Source: Flavobacterium sp. (lineage in GTDB: Bacteria; Bacteroidota; Bacteroidia; Flavobacteriales; Flavobacteriaceae). From it: a stretch of DNA of 6,372 nucleotides. Shown here piece after piece: positions 5,074 through 6,372 of this stretch (positions within the stretch are counted from its first letter, which is position 1; each line of letters starts with the position of its first letter). The translations under genes were made by a program, and so were the position numbers. The DNA is taken from NCBI GenBank assembly GCA_012032075.1, contig JAAURU010000225.1, positions 1 through 6,372 of the forward strand. Reading direction: 5' to 3'. The notes below the pieces were generated by a model, which ran no database searches, had not been told where the DNA came from, and saw only the letters and a list, made by a program, of their open reading frames with translations.

Positions 5074-6033
5074 TTATTGATTAATTTTAAAAAAAGTAAC
5101 TACTTCACTTTTTGTTTCATCCACTATTAGTCTATAATTTGCAGATTCTCCATTAATTTTTATCCTTTTTTCATATGTTTGAACAGCTTTTAGTGGATCA
5201 CTAACTCTAGTCCCTTTACTAAAAACTTCATTTATTCCATCCATTATTTGATTATCAGTTGTCACAACCGGAAATAAGTCTCCCTTACCACCAGGATTAT
5301 TTAAATATTCATCAGCAGAATGTCTCTTTAAAATATGTTCCATCCCTTTTTTTGCATTACCCCACTTTAGACTTATTTCTTTTCCAAAACGTTTAAAGGT
5401 ACTAATTAATGTTGCTTCTCCTACTCCTGTTCTTTGCGCTAAAATCATTGGTCCTGACATACCGCCTACTTTAAAAGAAGTCGCTGCTAAACCTACAGTA
5501 ACTATGTCGCTTAAAAATGTCATTAATTCTTCTTTATTAGAACCTCTAGGCACTATATAAGCTCTTGAATTTTTTAAATCATAATAACCTGTTTGTGGGT
5601 CAATATCATAGCTCCACTGCACATAAGAAGATGGGTCTGAAGGTGCGTAACCATAGTCTCTTAACTGTTCAGCATATATTTTCCAGTAAGTTGGGCTACG
5701 ATATGGATCTTGGTAACCACCTAATGGACCTATACGCAAAAGTCCATTGGTAACTAAATTGTTAAAACTATGCTCAATATCCTTAGCAGTAGCATACATT
5801 ATCTCAACAAAGTTGATGTCACTATCATCTAAATAGTTTGGCAACCCCTCTTCCGCACCCTCCAATTCTACAAACTGAATAACTTTATTCCCACTAAACT
5901 GATAAGGAGTATACCATGGATATTTTTTCTCCAAAGGATCCACCGCAAAAAACCTACCCACTCTCGGGTCTAACATCCTTGCTCCGAAGTCATAAGAGTT
6001 ACCTTCTCCTTTAACTTCATCATCTTTCTCCAT
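5074..6033 (-). CDS. RHS C-terminal tip with putative nuclease toxin domain (orphan rhs-CT)
   Basis: The RHS-repeat-associated core motif is clear: YDFGARML, then DPRVGRFFAVDPL at residues 22-34, then YPWYTPYQFSGNKVIQFVEL ending near GAEEG (63). Core similarity also lies upstream of the first ATG, in frame to about 6111 (DYYPFGQLLRGRSYSGPSYR). The true N-terminal RHS shell, usually a thousand residues or more, is absent: a TGA at 6168-6166 closes the frame. After the core comes a variable region of about 255 residues. Its last 100 carry GMEHILKRHS (230-239; His233, Arg237, His238), an LFPVVTT strand and a terminal strand VVTFFKI. This resembles the barnase/EndoU/colicin-E5-like (BECR) RNase fold, which also places a His in its first helix. 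That assignment is inference. ATG 6033 is simply the first ATG; native expression probably requires recombination with a full RHS gene or read-through. Confidence 0.8.
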   Translation of the reverse strand: MEKDDEVKGEGNSYDFGARMLDPRVGRFFAVDPLEKKYPWYTPYQFSGNKVIQFVELEGAEEGLPNYLDDSDINFVEIMYATAKDIEHSFNNLVTNGLLRIGPLGGYQDPYRSPTYWKIYAEQLRDYGYAPSDPSSYVQWSYDIDPQTGYYDLKNSRAYIVPRGSNKEELMTFLSDIVTVGLAATSFKVGGMSGPMILAQRTGVGEATLISTFKRFGKEISLKWGNAKKGMEHILKRHSADEYLNNPGGKGDLFPVVTTDNQIMDGINEVFSKGTRVSDPLKAVQTYEKRIKINGESANYRLIVDETKSEVVTFFKINQ

Positions 6034-6372
6034 TCCGTTAAAGCCGTAACGGTAGGAAGGACCTGAGTATGACCTTCCACGCAGTAATTGACCAAAGGGA
6101 TAATAATCTATGCGTTTTTTTGCTGGGTTAGACCTACTTTGGGTATGTCTTTTCTGACAAAATCGTCAAAAAATTTTTTTCCCGCTTGCCTTATCTTCTA
6201 CAAAACTGGTTTTTATAAGAACGTATGCCTTTTGGGCTTTGTAAATATATAAAATTAGTTCTAAAATACGCACAAGTTTGTATGTTTTCATCTGTAAAAC
6301 CTTGTTTTTACTCACTTTTTCTTATTTAAAAATCGTTGGTTTTATCTATTTCCTTTGGCAAGTACACACTGT
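6034..6372. other. Truncated RHS upstream edge and unassigned DNA
   Basis: From 6111 down to 6034 the minus strand still encodes RHS core in the toxin frame. Between 6112 and 6165 the frame reads RHTQSRSNPAKKRI, of uncertain origin. From 6166 on I see only a 41-codon minus-strand frame (ATG 6291, TGA 6166) starting MKTYKLVRILELIL, which I do not recognise. A different frame over 6110-6172 reads DDFVRKDIPKVGLTQQK and would join RIDYYPFG if the A7 run at 6115-6121 had one more A. No clear promoter was found. Confidence 0.45.

Overview
The window is AT-rich DNA from a member of the Bacteroidota, most likely a flavobacterium. Three things point there: promoters of the TTG-N~20-TAnnTTTG type, an RHS core of the kind common in that class, and an IS1634-type transposase remnant that resembles flavobacterial copies.

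Left half (1-3304, minus strand): a leftward gene block from a mobile element. It starts with a P-loop helicase/primase-like ATPase that is split by one frameshift. Next comes a complete tyrosine recombinase with all catalytic residues. A second recombinase overlaps it by 8 bp, has Gln where the first catalytic Arg should be, and runs off the left edge. A divergent XRE-family regulator (3433-3801, plus strand) faces this block. A perfect 15-bp palindrome lies between the -33 and -7 elements of the leftward promoter, so the regulator probably represses the block and acts as the element's switch. Three of the leftward genes carry short palindromic or tandem repeats inserted in frame (LIPAKAGN, LITNNQSLIT, SFPLRGN, SPLFWRGWG).

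Middle (3783-4677): gene-poor DNA made of three related modules. Each has a terminator hairpin followed by a second hairpin whose arms differ between copies but still pair. The modules separate relics: the N-terminus of an IS1634-type transposase that still has its promoter, and an AT-rich stretch with no convincing gene. The modules also supply the last codons and stop codons of neighbouring reading frames.

Right part (4665-about 6111, minus strand): the 3' tip of an RHS gene with a variable C-terminal domain that looks like a nuclease toxin. A small acidic protein, the likely immunity protein, follows one base later. The RHS frame lacks its large N-terminal part and has no normal gene start, so it looks like an orphan toxin tip. 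In the minus-strand direction the layout is toxin, immunity, module, relic, module, IS relic, module. This looks like an eroding array of exchangeable cassettes beside an integrase-bearing element. The last 200 bases (about 6170-6372) hold only a doubtful 41-codon reading frame.
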